A stretch of DNA of 64,000 nucleotides from Betaproteobacteria bacterium (GCA_013298145.1 JAAFJO010000008.1:47324-111323); one strand, 5' to 3'. Positions 25,758 to 34,068 are shown, numbered from the stretch's first letter. The notes: generated by a model not told the origin, from the letters alone. Program-made: numbers and translations.

Positions 25758-28544
25758 TCAATCGACGATCAATTTGTTGTTGTTCAGTAGTTGCGTAATG
25801 ATTTGTTGATCGGTTATCGCACCGGAATACAAGCTCAGCAGGTTGACGCCGACCAACGTTATTCGCTGTGTTTCAGCGCTTGTCGTATAGCCAGCGCCCA
25901 CCACGTGGGAATCGCCTGCAAATCCGCCGAGGTGGCTCACGTAAATGACGGTGTTGCCACTCACGATTTCGAAATGCAGGTAGTTCGCGAGATTACCGGC
26001 GCCGTTCGATGGGCCAACCGCTTCGCCTTGCAACAAATCGCGAAGATCGAGTACGTCGCCGCCAGAAGTGTTGGAACCCGCCGCTGCTGTTGCGAAGTGG
26101 TTGATCGTATCGAGTGCCGGTGCGCCTGTCGCGCCCTGATCGCCAAGCCGCCAAACGAACACGTCAACAAAGTTTTCACCCGCATCGCCGCCCTGCATCG
26201 TATCGTCGCCCGGGCCGCCGATCAGAATATCAGTGCCGCTCCCGCTATTGAGTGTGTCGCTGCCGGCGCCTCCATCCAACACATCGCTGCCGGCGCCCGC
26301 AGAGAGCGGGTCATTACCGCCGCCACCGCGCACAATGTTATTGCCGCCTGCCGCGTTGATCGTATTGTTTCCGTTACCGCCAAAAATGTTTTCGTTAGCG
26401 CTGCTTCCGGTATAGCTGCCGCTTTCGGTGGTACTCACGTCGACGGTCGTGTACGCAGCCTTAAGCGTCACGACGCTAGAGGTTGATGCAGTCGCGCCAC
26501 CGTTGATTTCAGTCGCGGTCACTTGCACTGTGAGGTAGGTCGCGAGTGTCGTGTAGCTGCCCGGCAAGTTCAACGTGAGGTTCGACAAGTCAGCCGCAAC
26601 AAACGTCCACACACCGCCGCCAAGATTGGTGCCCGCATTGAACGTCAATCCAGTCGGCACGCCGCTAATTCGGATTGATAGCGCTTCCGATCCATCGGTG
26701 TCGACGAGTGCAGTCGTGATAGGGAATCGAACGCTTACGCCGCCCGTTCCCGCCGCAATTGCAAGCAAGGACTTGATGACGACGACTGAAGGCGCGGAAG
26801 CAGAGCCTACCGCGACGGTGACGGTGGCCGTGCTCGTATTGACGCCGTCGGTAATCGTGTAGGTGAAACTGCCTGAACCTTCGAATCCGTTGCTTGGCGT
26901 GAACGTCACGTTGCCGCCCGCGCGCACAACGTTACCGTTAACAGCGGCTTGCACCGATTGCACGGTCAGCGTGTCGTTCTCCGGATCAGTGTCATTCGAG
27001 AGCAACATGGCTTCGGGAATGACCACTTGCGTATTGATGGCGGTTGACACCGAATCGTTGACTGCGGTCGGCGCACGATTCGCAGCGTTAACTGTCACGG
27101 TAACCATCGCCGACGCGGTGCCGCTGAATCCATCGGAGATGGTGTAGGTAAAGCTATCCCGTCCGGTGAAACCGGCGTTTGGCGTGTAGATCGGGTTGCC
27201 GGTTACGCCGTCGATAACAACGCTGCCGTTCGCGCCCTGGCTCACACTGCTCACCGTCAAGGTATTGCCATCCGGGTCTGTATCGTTTCCGCGCACATCG
27301 ACGGTGACCGCTGCGTTCTCAACGGTGACAGCGGTGTCGTCATTGGCCGTAGGCGCACGATTAACGACGACCGCATTGACAGTGACCGCGACGGTTGCTG
27401 TGCTCGTGCGAGACCCGTCGCTAATCGTGTAAGTGAAACTCGCAGCGCCGACAAAGTCAGCGGTAGGTGTAAACGTCACATTACCGCCGGTGCGCGAGAC
27501 TGCGCCATTAACCGCCGCTTGCACGCTCTGCACAGTCAAGGTGTCGTTTTCAGGATCGGTGTCATTCAGAAGCAACGTTGCTTCTGGAATCACCAGCGGC
27601 GTATTCACATTGGTTGATGCCACGTCGTTATTCGCCGTGGGCGCTCTATTCACTGTGATCGTAAGCGTGCTGCTCGCGCCCGTTTGCACCGCATAGGTGA
27701 CGACCAATGGATTGCTGCCCACGTACGGGTTCGCGGGCGAAAACGAAAACGCGCCGTCGCGTTGCAACGAAAACGCTGCGATCGTTGATCCAGCCGCATA
27801 CGTCGTGCCGCCCACAGCGAAGCGAGTGACTTGGAGCGCACCGTCGGCATCGGAATCGTTGGTTAATACGTTGCCGGAGAGGGTTACACCTGGCGCCACG
27901 CGCGCCGTGTCCGCTTGCAACAAGCTCGGCTGGTTGCCGCGCACCAAGTTCGCAGCGTCGATGCAAAGCTGCGCGACGTCGACCCAACAGGTCGATGCAG
28001 GGGAAACTGCGGCACCGACTGTGCATGGCGTGCCTGCATGGGGCGTCGTCGCTGGCAACACCTCAGGCACACCAAGCGGAAAACAAGTCGGCCAGCTCAC
28101 GGGCGTGCGCGCGGAAATGAGCAGCGGTGAACTCGTCTGATTGGTGTAAACCACCGGCAAAAAACCAAGGGGGCTGCCATCAGCGGCGGTGGCCGTGGCT
28201 TGCACAGGAATCGTGAGCGTTTCGCCGGTAGCGACGGTGAAAAAACGTTGCAGCTCCGCGAGCTGCGCGCGCACTGAATCGCCCCAAAACGAGACAGCAC
28301 TCAACAAGAGCGCCGCGCCTGCGATGAGCCATCCTCGCAACTGCGATTTGGAAAACAATCGCCAGCGAAGTTGCGCGGCGACGCATGCGCCCATCGTCAA
28401 CGCCAGCAACAAGAGCGCGCCAACGCGGTTTAACGGAACGGCACTTGTGGCAAGTGCCGTCGTAGTAATCGTTTGGCCGTGCGAAAGCGACGTCGAAAAC
28501 GCGCTGAGCACGACCACTGGCGTCAACATCCATGAGCGCGACAT
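25758..28544 (-). CDS. large Ig-like/RTX surface protein with type I secretion tail
   Basis: A 928-residue extracellular protein. It starts with a signal-peptide-like segment (to about residue 23), a short Thr-rich piece, then SAVPLNRVGALLLLALTMGA, a basic RWR cluster and a second hydrophobic segment (about 72-88). Residues of about 296-583 hold three bacterial Ig/cadherin-like domains, each opening NRAPTA and containing NDTDPENDTLTV or a variant; the first and third are near copies. Residues of about 715-787 are Ca2+-binding nonapeptides (GGAGSDTLNSGSGTDILIGG). The end resembles type I secretion target domains (DVFVWRLGDQG, GGDVLDLRDLLQGE). Probably an adhesin. No type I transporter genes are in the window. 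An N-terminal export signal with a type I tail is odd. Confidence 0.85.
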   Translation of the reverse strand: MSRSWMLTPVVVLSAFSTSLSHGQTITTTALATSAVPLNRVGALLLLALTMGACVAAQLRWRLFSKSQLRGWLIAGAALLLSAVSFWGDSVRAQLAELQRFFTVATGETLTIPVQATATAADGSPLGFLPVVYTNQTSSPLLISARTPVSWPTCFPLGVPEVLPATTPHAGTPCTVGAAVSPASTCWVDVAQLCIDAANLVRGNQPSLLQADTARVAPGVTLSGNVLTNDSDADGALQVTRFAVGGTTYAAGSTIAAFSLQRDGAFSFSPANPYVGSNPLVVTYAVQTGASSTLTITVNRAPTANNDVASTNVNTPLVIPEATLLLNDTDPENDTLTVQSVQAAVNGAVSRTGGNVTFTPTADFVGAASFTYTISDGSRTSTATVAVTVNAVVVNRAPTANDDTAVTVENAAVTVDVRGNDTDPDGNTLTVSSVSQGANGSVVIDGVTGNPIYTPNAGFTGRDSFTYTISDGFSGTASAMVTVTVNAANRAPTAVNDSVSTAINTQVVIPEAMLLSNDTDPENDTLTVQSVQAAVNGNVVRAGGNVTFTPSNGFEGSGSFTYTITDGVNTSTATVTVAVGSASAPSVVVIKSLLAIAAGTGGVSVRFPITTALVDTDGSEALSIRISGVPTGLTFNAGTNLGGGVWTFVAADLSNLTLNLPGSYTTLATYLTVQVTATEINGGATASTSSVVTLKAAYTTVDVSTTESGSYTGSSANENIFGGNGNNTINAAGGNNIVRGGGGNDPLSAGAGSDVLDGGAGSDTLNSGSGTDILIGGPGDDTMQGGDAGENFVDVFVWRLGDQGATGAPALDTINHFATAAAGSNTSGGDVLDLRDLLQGEAVGPSNGAGNLANYLHFEIVSGNTVIYVSHLGGFAGDSHVVGAGYTTSAETQRITLVGVNLLSLYSGAITDQQIITQLLNNNKLIVD

Positions 28545-28975
28545 CGGTGTTCCTCTTCAAGCCGCCAACGGCATCTGTTTTTCTAAATCGGAGCCACCTG
28601 ACGCGGCTCAAAAACACGGCGTGATGATAATGGAGGCAACCCCTTAAAGCCGGAGAGTCGTTTGATTTCTAAGCGCGAAAGTTATGAATCAATCGCGCTA
28701 GCGAATCATCGTGATCGAGAGTTAATTCATCCGCTCCGTCGCACCATGTATCGAATCATTTGCTTCGCGTGAACACGATCGGGGGCGGTAATCAATACAT
28801 TGACAATAGCCTGCATCGCTCACGAGGATTGGGCGACAAGCGAATTTACGCGCAATATCAATTAATACAAATAATTGCTAAGACGAACTATTTATCGGGC
28901 GAATCAGATTGATGTTGATATAGGGCTAAGCGTAGGGGCAACCGTACTTTCGTTAAAAGATTCGGCGAACCTTAC
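28545..28975. other. 430-base gap upstream of the RTX protein
   Basis: No gene seen. GC-richer DNA next to the RTX start passes into an AT-rich stretch at about 28840-28920 with runs such as CAATTAATACAAATAATTGC. This is the upstream region of the minus-strand surface-protein gene and the downstream region of the rlmI-type gene; no clear terminator was found for the latter. Confidence 0.5.
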
Positions 28976-30166
28976 TCACATCACTCTACAAAACACCGCT
29001 TTCAAATAGCGTGATTCATTCACATGCGCAAGCCACGGATGATCCGGGCCCGCACCGCGCACCTCAAGAATTTGTAACGTACGTCCCGCGTAAAACGCTG
29101 CGCGACGGAGCATATCGAGAAACTGCTCTTCGCTCACGACGCCTGTGCATGAACACGTAAGAAACAATCCACCCGGTTTCACAACGCTCATCGCAAGCTT
29201 GTTCATGTCGAGATACTTTTTGAGCGCATCGATCACTTCGTCTCGCGAGCGCGTGAGTTTCGCGGGATCAAGCACCACGGCATCCCACGACTTGCCTGCC
29301 GCCATCGCCTCGCGCAGCCAGGGAAAGATATCCGATTGCGTGACTTTCGCTTTGACGTTGTTAAGCCGCAAGTTCTTTTGCGCAAACTCAACAGCTTCTT
29401 CATCAAGATCAATTGCAGTGATGTCATTTGCGCCTGCAAGCCCCGAATAAACCGCGAAACCCGCCGAGTTGCAACACAGATCAAGCATCGATTCGCTCTT
29501 CGTTGCAACGATCAATTCTCCCCATCGCTTTCGATTGTCGCGCTGATCGCAGAAGAAGCCAGTCTTGTGTTTTCCGCCAATCACTGCGTGAAACTTGGCA
29601 TCAAATTCGCGCACGATCGGTGACTTAGGCGCATTGCCTGGGGGCGCTTCAAAGCCTTCTTGCTTCTGCGCGTTTTCATCCCCGAACGCGAAAATTTCAG
29701 CATCGGGAAACTGAGTCAGCAAAGCGTCGAAAATCCAATCTTGCATTCGCCACATTCCCGCAGCATAGAACGCGACAACGAGCACATCGCCGAAGCGGTC
29801 AACAATCAAGCCGGAAAGGCCATCCCCTTCGGCGTGAACGACACGATACGCATCTGTTACCTCATCGAGCTTGTAGACGTTGCGGCGAAGCTTCACCGCA
29901 TCGGCAATTTTCTCTGCGATGAAATCAGCATCGATCTGCTCGTGCTCTTTTTCTGTGAGCAGGCGAACCGCCATCGGTGCTTGGCCATTCCACATCCCAC
30001 GACCGATGAATTCATCATCCATGCCGCGTAACTCAACGAGCTCACCCATATGAACGCGATCGCGCGGCCGCTCCACCGATTTCTGAAAGATCAGCGGGTG
30101 CACGTACTTGCGTTCGCCCTTGAGGCGGACGATGGGGAGATCGGCGTTGCGGTGTTTACGAGCCAT
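28976..30166 (-). CDS. class I SAM-dependent rRNA methyltransferase, RlmI family
   Basis: Methylates cytosine C5 in rRNA (E. coli RlmI acts on 23S C1962). 396 residues: an N-terminal PUA-like domain (PIVRLKGERKYVHPLIFQKS, RGMWNGQAP), a linker strand domain (VHAEGDGLSGLIVDRFGDVL) and a Rossmann methyltransferase with the SAM block MLDLCCNSAGFAVYSGLAGA, acidic EAVEFAQKNLRLNN, the VVLDPAKL motif and the SCTGVVS block holding the catalytic Cys. The usual DPPKF is DPAKL here. Member of the RlmI/RlmK family; the exact target base is inferred. Confidence 0.88.
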   Translation of the reverse strand: MARKHRNADLPIVRLKGERKYVHPLIFQKSVERPRDRVHMGELVELRGMDDEFIGRGMWNGQAPMAVRLLTEKEHEQIDADFIAEKIADAVKLRRNVYKLDEVTDAYRVVHAEGDGLSGLIVDRFGDVLVVAFYAAGMWRMQDWIFDALLTQFPDAEIFAFGDENAQKQEGFEAPPGNAPKSPIVREFDAKFHAVIGGKHKTGFFCDQRDNRKRWGELIVATKSESMLDLCCNSAGFAVYSGLAGANDITAIDLDEEAVEFAQKNLRLNNVKAKVTQSDIFPWLREAMAAGKSWDAVVLDPAKLTRSRDEVIDALKKYLDMNKLAMSVVKPGGLFLTCSCTGVVSEEQFLDMLRRAAFYAGRTLQILEVRGAGPDHPWLAHVNESRYLKAVFCRVM

Positions 30167-30183
30167 AGATGAATGTTAGCCGC

Positions 30184-30218
30184 GTAGCGCCTCTTCCATA
30201 ACGCGGAAGAGGCGCTAC
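30184..30218. repeat. 14-bp perfect hairpin
   Basis: GTAGCGCCTCTTCC (30184-30197) and GGAAGAGGCGCTAC (30205-30218) pair perfectly around a seven-base loop. There is no T run on either side, so it is not a classical terminator. It lies just before the rlmI-type start codon on the minus strand and looks like one more short palindromic element. Confidence 0.7.
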
Positions 30219-30261
30219 TAGCTTCGCAGGCCGAGTTTTGCACTCACTTTATATCTACATA

Positions 30262-30462
30262 TCAGCCCGCATGGCGCACCTCGCGTTCATCTTCCAGCGC
30301 GTCCTCGATCATGTAGCGAAGCGCTTGCTTATTGTTTAGCCGTGTCGAGCCGTATGGCTTTACATGTGGTCCGCCGCGACGCTTGAGTCCTTCGACGGCG
30401 ATGCGGTTACGCGGCTTTACCGGTTCGATCGTAAAAGTGATGTGACGATAGGTTTTGCTCAT
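30262..30462 (-). CDS. small hypothetical protein downstream of rtcB
   Basis: A 66-residue basic protein, MSKTYRHITFTIEPVKPRNR at the start and ALEDEREVRHAG at the end. I do not recognise it. The central GLKRRGGPHVKPYGSTRLNN is rich in Lys, Arg and Gly and could bind nucleic acid. It begins ten bases after the rtcB stop on the same strand, so the two are almost certainly co-transcribed and may act together in RNA repair. No catalytic motif is visible. Confidence 0.6.
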   Translation of the reverse strand: MSKTYRHITFTIEPVKPRNRIAVEGLKRRGGPHVKPYGSTRLNNKQALRYMIEDALEDEREVRHAG

Positions 30463-30471
30463 GACCTCACC

Positions 30472-31680
30472 TCATCCTTTCACGCAGAGCACTTGTTTCA
30501 GCGTGTGTTCCACGCTGACCAAATCGCCCTGGTTTGCCATTACTTGATCGATGTCTTTGTACGCGCCCGGAATCTCGTCGAGCACACCACCGTCTTTACG
30601 GCATTCCACACCCGCCGTTTGTTCAGCGAGTTGCACACGGTTGAACACACGCTTCGCCTCAGTGCGGCTCATACGTCGTCCCGCGCCATGCGAACACGAG
30701 CAGAACGACTGCAGATTGCCACGACCTCGTACGATGTAGCTCTTCGCGCCCATGCTGCCGGGAATGATGCCAAGCTCGCCTTCACGCGCAGAGATTGCGC
30801 CCTTTCGTGTAACGTACACGTTCGCACCGAAGTGCGCTTCGCGGCTCACGTAGTTGTGATGGCAGTTAATCGCCTCAGTCGTTAGCTTGAACTTCGGCAA
30901 ATGTTTCTGCATCACGCCGATCACCGCGCGCATCATCATTTCGCGATTGAGTCGCGCGTAGTCTTGCGCCCAGTTAAGCGCCTCCAAGTAATCGTCGAAT
31001 AGCTCGCTGCCTTCTCGCAAATACGCTAGGTCCTTATCGGGCAAGGCATGAAGATGCCGCCCCATGTCTTTCTTCGCGCGCTCAATGAAGTAGCGCCCCA
31101 TCGCATTACCAATGCCTCGCGAGCCGCTGTGCAACATCACCCAGACGTGTTGCTCTTCATCGATGCAGAGTTCGATGAAGTGATTGCCGCCTCCGAGCGT
31201 ACCGAGTTGACAGCGCCAGGTGCTGTTGAATTTGCGCTGCATTTTCATGAGCGCCGGATGCTTTTCAACGATCGTATCAAGGCTTTGATCCATCGCCCGC
31301 GCAGCACGTCCAAGCATTGATCCTTCGATCTTGCTCGATGCGTGCTGACAGAGGCCGGCGGGGACCGCTGCCTCGATATCAATGCGCAGTTTGTAGAGGT
31401 CATCTGGCAAGTCATTCGCCGTCAGACTCGTGCGTACAGCGTTCATACCGCAGCCGATATCGACACCGACAGCCGCAGGAATGATCGCTTCTTTGGTTGG
31501 GATGACCGATCCCAGGGTCGCACCTACGCCTGCGTGCACATCCGGCATCGCCGCGATGTGGTGATGCAAGATCGGCAGCTGCGCGATGTTGACTAACTGT
31601 TGAATGGCCTCGGGCTCGATGTCTTTCGTCCACACGAGTGCCGGGACCTTACCCTTGTTGAGCGTTAATTGAATGCCCAT
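30472..31680 (-). CDS. rtcB: RNA-splicing ligase RtcB
   Basis: GTP- and Mn2+-dependent ligase joining 3'-phosphate (or 2',3'-cyclic phosphate) and 5'-hydroxyl RNA ends. 402 residues. Metal ligands and the guanylylated His are all seen: AAMPDVHAG, GVDIGCGM (Cys), GTLGGGNHFIEL, LHSGSRGIG and CSHGAGRRMSRTEAKR. The length is that of the E. coli type. Neither rtcA nor the sigma-54 activator rtcR is adjacent. A small basic protein gene follows, and the 460 bases upstream contain a REP-like palindrome and several stable hairpins. Confidence 0.96.
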   Translation of the reverse strand: MGIQLTLNKGKVPALVWTKDIEPEAIQQLVNIAQLPILHHHIAAMPDVHAGVGATLGSVIPTKEAIIPAAVGVDIGCGMNAVRTSLTANDLPDDLYKLRIDIEAAVPAGLCQHASSKIEGSMLGRAARAMDQSLDTIVEKHPALMKMQRKFNSTWRCQLGTLGGGNHFIELCIDEEQHVWVMLHSGSRGIGNAMGRYFIERAKKDMGRHLHALPDKDLAYLREGSELFDDYLEALNWAQDYARLNREMMMRAVIGVMQKHLPKFKLTTEAINCHHNYVSREAHFGANVYVTRKGAISAREGELGIIPGSMGAKSYIVRGRGNLQSFCSCSHGAGRRMSRTEAKRVFNRVQLAEQTAGVECRKDGGVLDEIPGAYKDIDQVMANQGDLVSVEHTLKQVLCVKG

Positions 31681-31714
31681 GTTTCTTTCTCGGAAAAGAA
31701 CTTGCGCAAGCGGT

Positions 31715-31737
31715 CATGGTTCGACAAGCTCACCATG
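31715..31737. repeat. REP-like palindrome upstream of rtcB
   Basis: Arms CATGGT/ACCATG around the loop TCGACAAGCTC. It shares the whole loop with the copy inside uup (10999-11021) and differs by a compensated base pair in the stem. Confidence 0.85.
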
Positions 31738-32104
31738 AGAGGAATTGCGCGCAAGCGATAACTCACACGCTGAATCAAGCGCTCAAGACGAGACAACGCC
31801 TGAGCCGAGACAGCGCACTGTTTTTTGTGGGATAGCAGACGGAGCGAGAACCAAAGCTCCGGTGAGTTCGCGATCTAAGAAGCGATCGCGCGAATCATCG
31901 AGAACCTAGGGCTCACTCCCATCCGCAAAGACGAACTTGCAGCATGGGATGACCTTTCAGTAGTGTTCGAACGCGAAGGCATTCGAACGAGGAGCGAATG
32001 TTAGTTGCACGTTTTGCCGCTCTGCAATCTTCTCAACGAAGATCATCTGCGGGAATCACTGCGACTGTATCGCGAATGACACAAACGCGCGCTAGAGTAA
32101 CTCG

Positions 32105-32135
32105 TTGACACAGATTTTTCGTAGGCGACTACAAT
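32105..32135 (+). promoter_or_regulatory. candidate sigma-70 promoter
   Basis: TTGACA at 32105-32110 and TACAAT at 32130-32135, 19 bases apart, eight bases before the start codon of the following gene. The spacer is longer than the ideal 17, and the message would be nearly leaderless. Confidence 0.45.
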
Positions 32136-32142
32136 TCAACCT

Positions 32143-32418
32143 ATGGCTCGCGAACGAATTCACCCCGAAGGCACTGATGCAACGTATCGAGTGCAAGCAT
32201 CGCTCAAGCACTTGGTCGACCAGGGTGGTGCGCGGAAGACGTTTCGTTTGAAGCCCGAGGCGAACAAAGCGCTCAAGCAATTAGCGCGGTTTCTCGATGC
32301 CTCGACCGAGACCGAGGCCGTTGAAACTGCGATTATTTGTTTGAGGGATCAGCTGCAGTCCGAAGTTGCAGCAAAGACACAGCGAGCTAAAAAAACTTTG
32401 TTGCGTGTTGTCAAATAG
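32143..32418 (+). CDS. small ribbon-helix-helix-like protein
   Basis: A 91-residue protein. The middle reads KTFRLKPEANKALKQLARFL then EAVETAIICLRDQL, a short strand followed by two helices as in ribbon-helix-helix DNA-binding proteins or antitoxins. The C-terminus is Lys-rich (KTQRAKKTLLRVVK). No toxin gene is adjacent, so it is either a solitary regulator or an orphan antitoxin. A near-consensus promoter lies directly in front. Family assignment is by pattern only. Confidence 0.55.
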   Translation: MARERIHPEGTDATYRVQASLKHLVDQGGARKTFRLKPEANKALKQLARFLDASTETEAVETAIICLRDQLQSEVAAKTQRAKKTLLRVVK

Positions 32419-32992
32419 CTTGACGCATTAACCGTAGTCATACACAATTCAAACATCTGCTCGGCAAGCTATTCGTGTTTAGTGCAGTTCAGGCCAACAA
32501 AGCGCCTCGAACCTTGAACCCGATAGTTTCATTGATTTGGCAGTAACAGTTTTCCTGATTAACCCAGCGCGCTCGACAGTAGCGTAAAGACCGAAAGGTA
32601 CAGCCGAAATGATTAACGCCTATCAACACATCGCGAGAGGAATGCCAGTGCTGGCAAGCCAGCGCGCGCTGTCGTTGATGGCGCACGTCGTCGGTCGCAC
32701 TGTCGATAGCCTGCAATGGGTGATGTCACCCCTTAGCGCAAGTGAATTCGCGGGATCGAAATGTAATTCGATCGCTTATGCGTCCTCGATTTGTGCAGGT
32801 GAATTCGGAGCAGCAAATGGCTTCGGGTTTACCAATCCTCGATACAGACGCGACAACTCACTGGAAAAAGCGCGATTACGCTAGCGCACCAGTCAAAGGA
32901 TTCCCCAAAAGGAGCCCCGAGTTGTCGAAAGACCTCGGGGCTTTTTGTTTTTTGGTCGAAATGATTTTGAAATTTTCCAGGAGTTTTCAGTC
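32419..32992. other. 574-base region without a confident gene
   Basis: Several weak frames exist, the best being 32609-32884 (91 codons, MINAYQHIARGMPVLASQRA at the start), but it has a poor ribosome site and no recognisable family. The region ends in a strong plus-strand terminator at 32913-32952, so it is probably transcribed; a non-coding RNA or leader fits as well as a gene. Confidence 0.45.
32913..32952 (+). terminator. strong intrinsic terminator
   Basis: AGCCCCGAG (32913-32921) pairs perfectly with CTCGGGGCT (32934-32942), followed by TTTTTGTTTTTT. It lies 40 bases before the start of a small basic-protein gene, an arrangement that also fits attenuation of that gene. Confidence 0.9.
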
Positions 32993-33262
32993 ATGGTTTA
33001 TGCAGAACAACAACGTGAACGATACGTGAGTGTTTTTGATGTCGCCGCACGCGCTGCGGTTCGTTTAGCGCGTCTGCTACGGAGCGCCGCTCGACGCAGC
33101 CAGCGTGCGCGTGCGTTGGCTCTCGCTTCGCAACCAACCAAGGATGCGCGTAAGCGCACCCCGGCGGCAACGCGAACGCTCACTGCGCAGGCGCCGCCCC
33201 GCGCGAGCGCAGCCCGTATGCGGGATGACGTTGAAGCGCTCCGCGTTCAGCGTCTTTTATAA
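32993..33262 (+). CDS. small Arg-rich hypothetical protein
   Basis: 89 residues, beginning MVYAEQQRERYVSVFDVAAR and ending MRDDVEALRVQRLL, with a highly basic Ala/Arg-rich middle (RLARLLRSAARRSQRARALA). AGGAG sits nine bases before ATG 32993, a good ribosome site, which is the main support. No family recognised. It could bind nucleic acid. It follows the terminator at 32913 closely, so expression may depend on readthrough or on a promoter between the two. Confidence 0.45.
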   Translation: MVYAEQQRERYVSVFDVAARAAVRLARLLRSAARRSQRARALALASQPTKDARKRTPAATRTLTAQAPPRASAARMRDDVEALRVQRLL

Positions 33263-33376
33263 CCCAGTGTGCCGAGGGTTCAGCTTGCAGCGATAGCAAG
33301 CGAGACTTGGCGCATGAAGCAGTGTCCATCGAAACCGTTCGATGTGATACGCCGGTGGCAACCGGCAGGTATTGAT

Positions 33377-33397
33377 CCCTCTCCCCTCGGGAGAGGG
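33377..33397. repeat. short palindrome of the CCCTCTCCC type
   Basis: CCCTCTCCC and GGGAGAGGG form a nine-pair stem with a three-base loop. The arm sequence resembles that of the 12-bp inverted repeat inserted in uup (11120-11185). Confidence 0.7.
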
Positions 33398-33757
33398 AGA
33401 CAGTTTTGGCAAAGCACGGCGATACCGTGCTCCGCAACCGACCGCCCGCTGTGCAAACTCCGAAAGCACATGAAGGAACAGCGTGGCGCGAGGCTCGGCT
33501 CGAAGTGTTCGTTTCTCAACAGGCCCTCCCCTCCTCTTGGAAAAACAGCGAGCACATCGGTAAGTTCGCGGGCGCTAGAAGTGCGGCTAGTGCGCGAGGT
33601 GAAAGTCCTCAGCCAGTTTTTTCTGTGAAGTACGCATGAAGGGTTAGAGCACGTTCACGATTCGGACGCGAGTCGTGAAAGATCCGAAGAACGCCCTTAG
33701 CGGATGTTTGCTGTCAGCAATGACAACGGCAGTGGTGCAAAGCGTGTTTCTATGAAA

Positions 33758-33788
33758 GCAAAAAGCGGACATTGCGTCCGCTTTTTGC
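33758..33788. terminator. bidirectional terminator
   Basis: AGCAAAAAGCGGAC pairs with GTCCGCTTTTTGCT around a five-base loop, giving a long perfect stem with an A run and a T run inside it. Nothing protein-coding precedes it on the plus strand, which supports a non-coding transcript ending here. Confidence 0.85.
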
Positions 33789-34068
33789 TTTCTGCTGTTT
33801 GCAATGTAGCCCCTATATTTCATGAGTTCGCTTGGAAACGAAGCTACACGCGAGGGCTTGTCAAGATCATGGCGGCTGCCGCACCGGTTACAGGTTTTTT
33901 TCAAGCCAAACGCGCATTGGCAGTGCAAATAGACGCATCCTGCGACGATGGCTCTGACCGACAGCACACGTTGTCGGCGAGTCGGCCAGTCGTCACAACC
34001 TGCAACCTATTTTCCCGCGCCACTGCATCCCGTCTCTCACGAAATGTCCGGGCTTGCGCGATATCAAG

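Larger units (their letters stand above)
31681..32142. other. hairpin-rich 460-base gap upstream of rtcB
   Basis: No open frame of note. Structured elements are the REP-like palindrome at 31715-31737, CGCGATC/GATCGCG at 31869-31890 (eight-base loop), and GTTCGAACGC/GCATTCGAAC at 31965-31988, a ten-pair stem (one G-U pair) with a four-base loop. RNA-like density of stems suggests a structured leader or a separate non-coding RNA near the RNA ligase gene; I cannot identify a family. Confidence 0.5.
33263..34068. other. 800-base gene-poor region with hairpins and a terminator
   Basis: No frame here has convincing codon use or a ribosome site. Present are the palindrome CCCTCTCCC/GGGAGAGGG at 33377-33397, a set of overlapping inverted repeats at about 33654-33685, a small hairpin TTGCTG/CAGCAA near 33708-33720 and a bidirectional terminator at 33758-33788. 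The segment 33650-33790 looks like a structured RNA with its own terminator. Confidence 0.5.

Noticed and set aside
32742..33029. 95-codon frame overlapping the terminator at 32913
   Set aside because: It runs straight through the terminator stem and T run and has no ribosome site, so it is unlikely to be translated.
33585..33615. GAGGTGAAAGTCCTC hairpin resembling a group II intron substructure
   Set aside because: No reverse transcriptase, no domain V or 5' and 3' intron boundaries nearby; the similarity is too short to support an intron.
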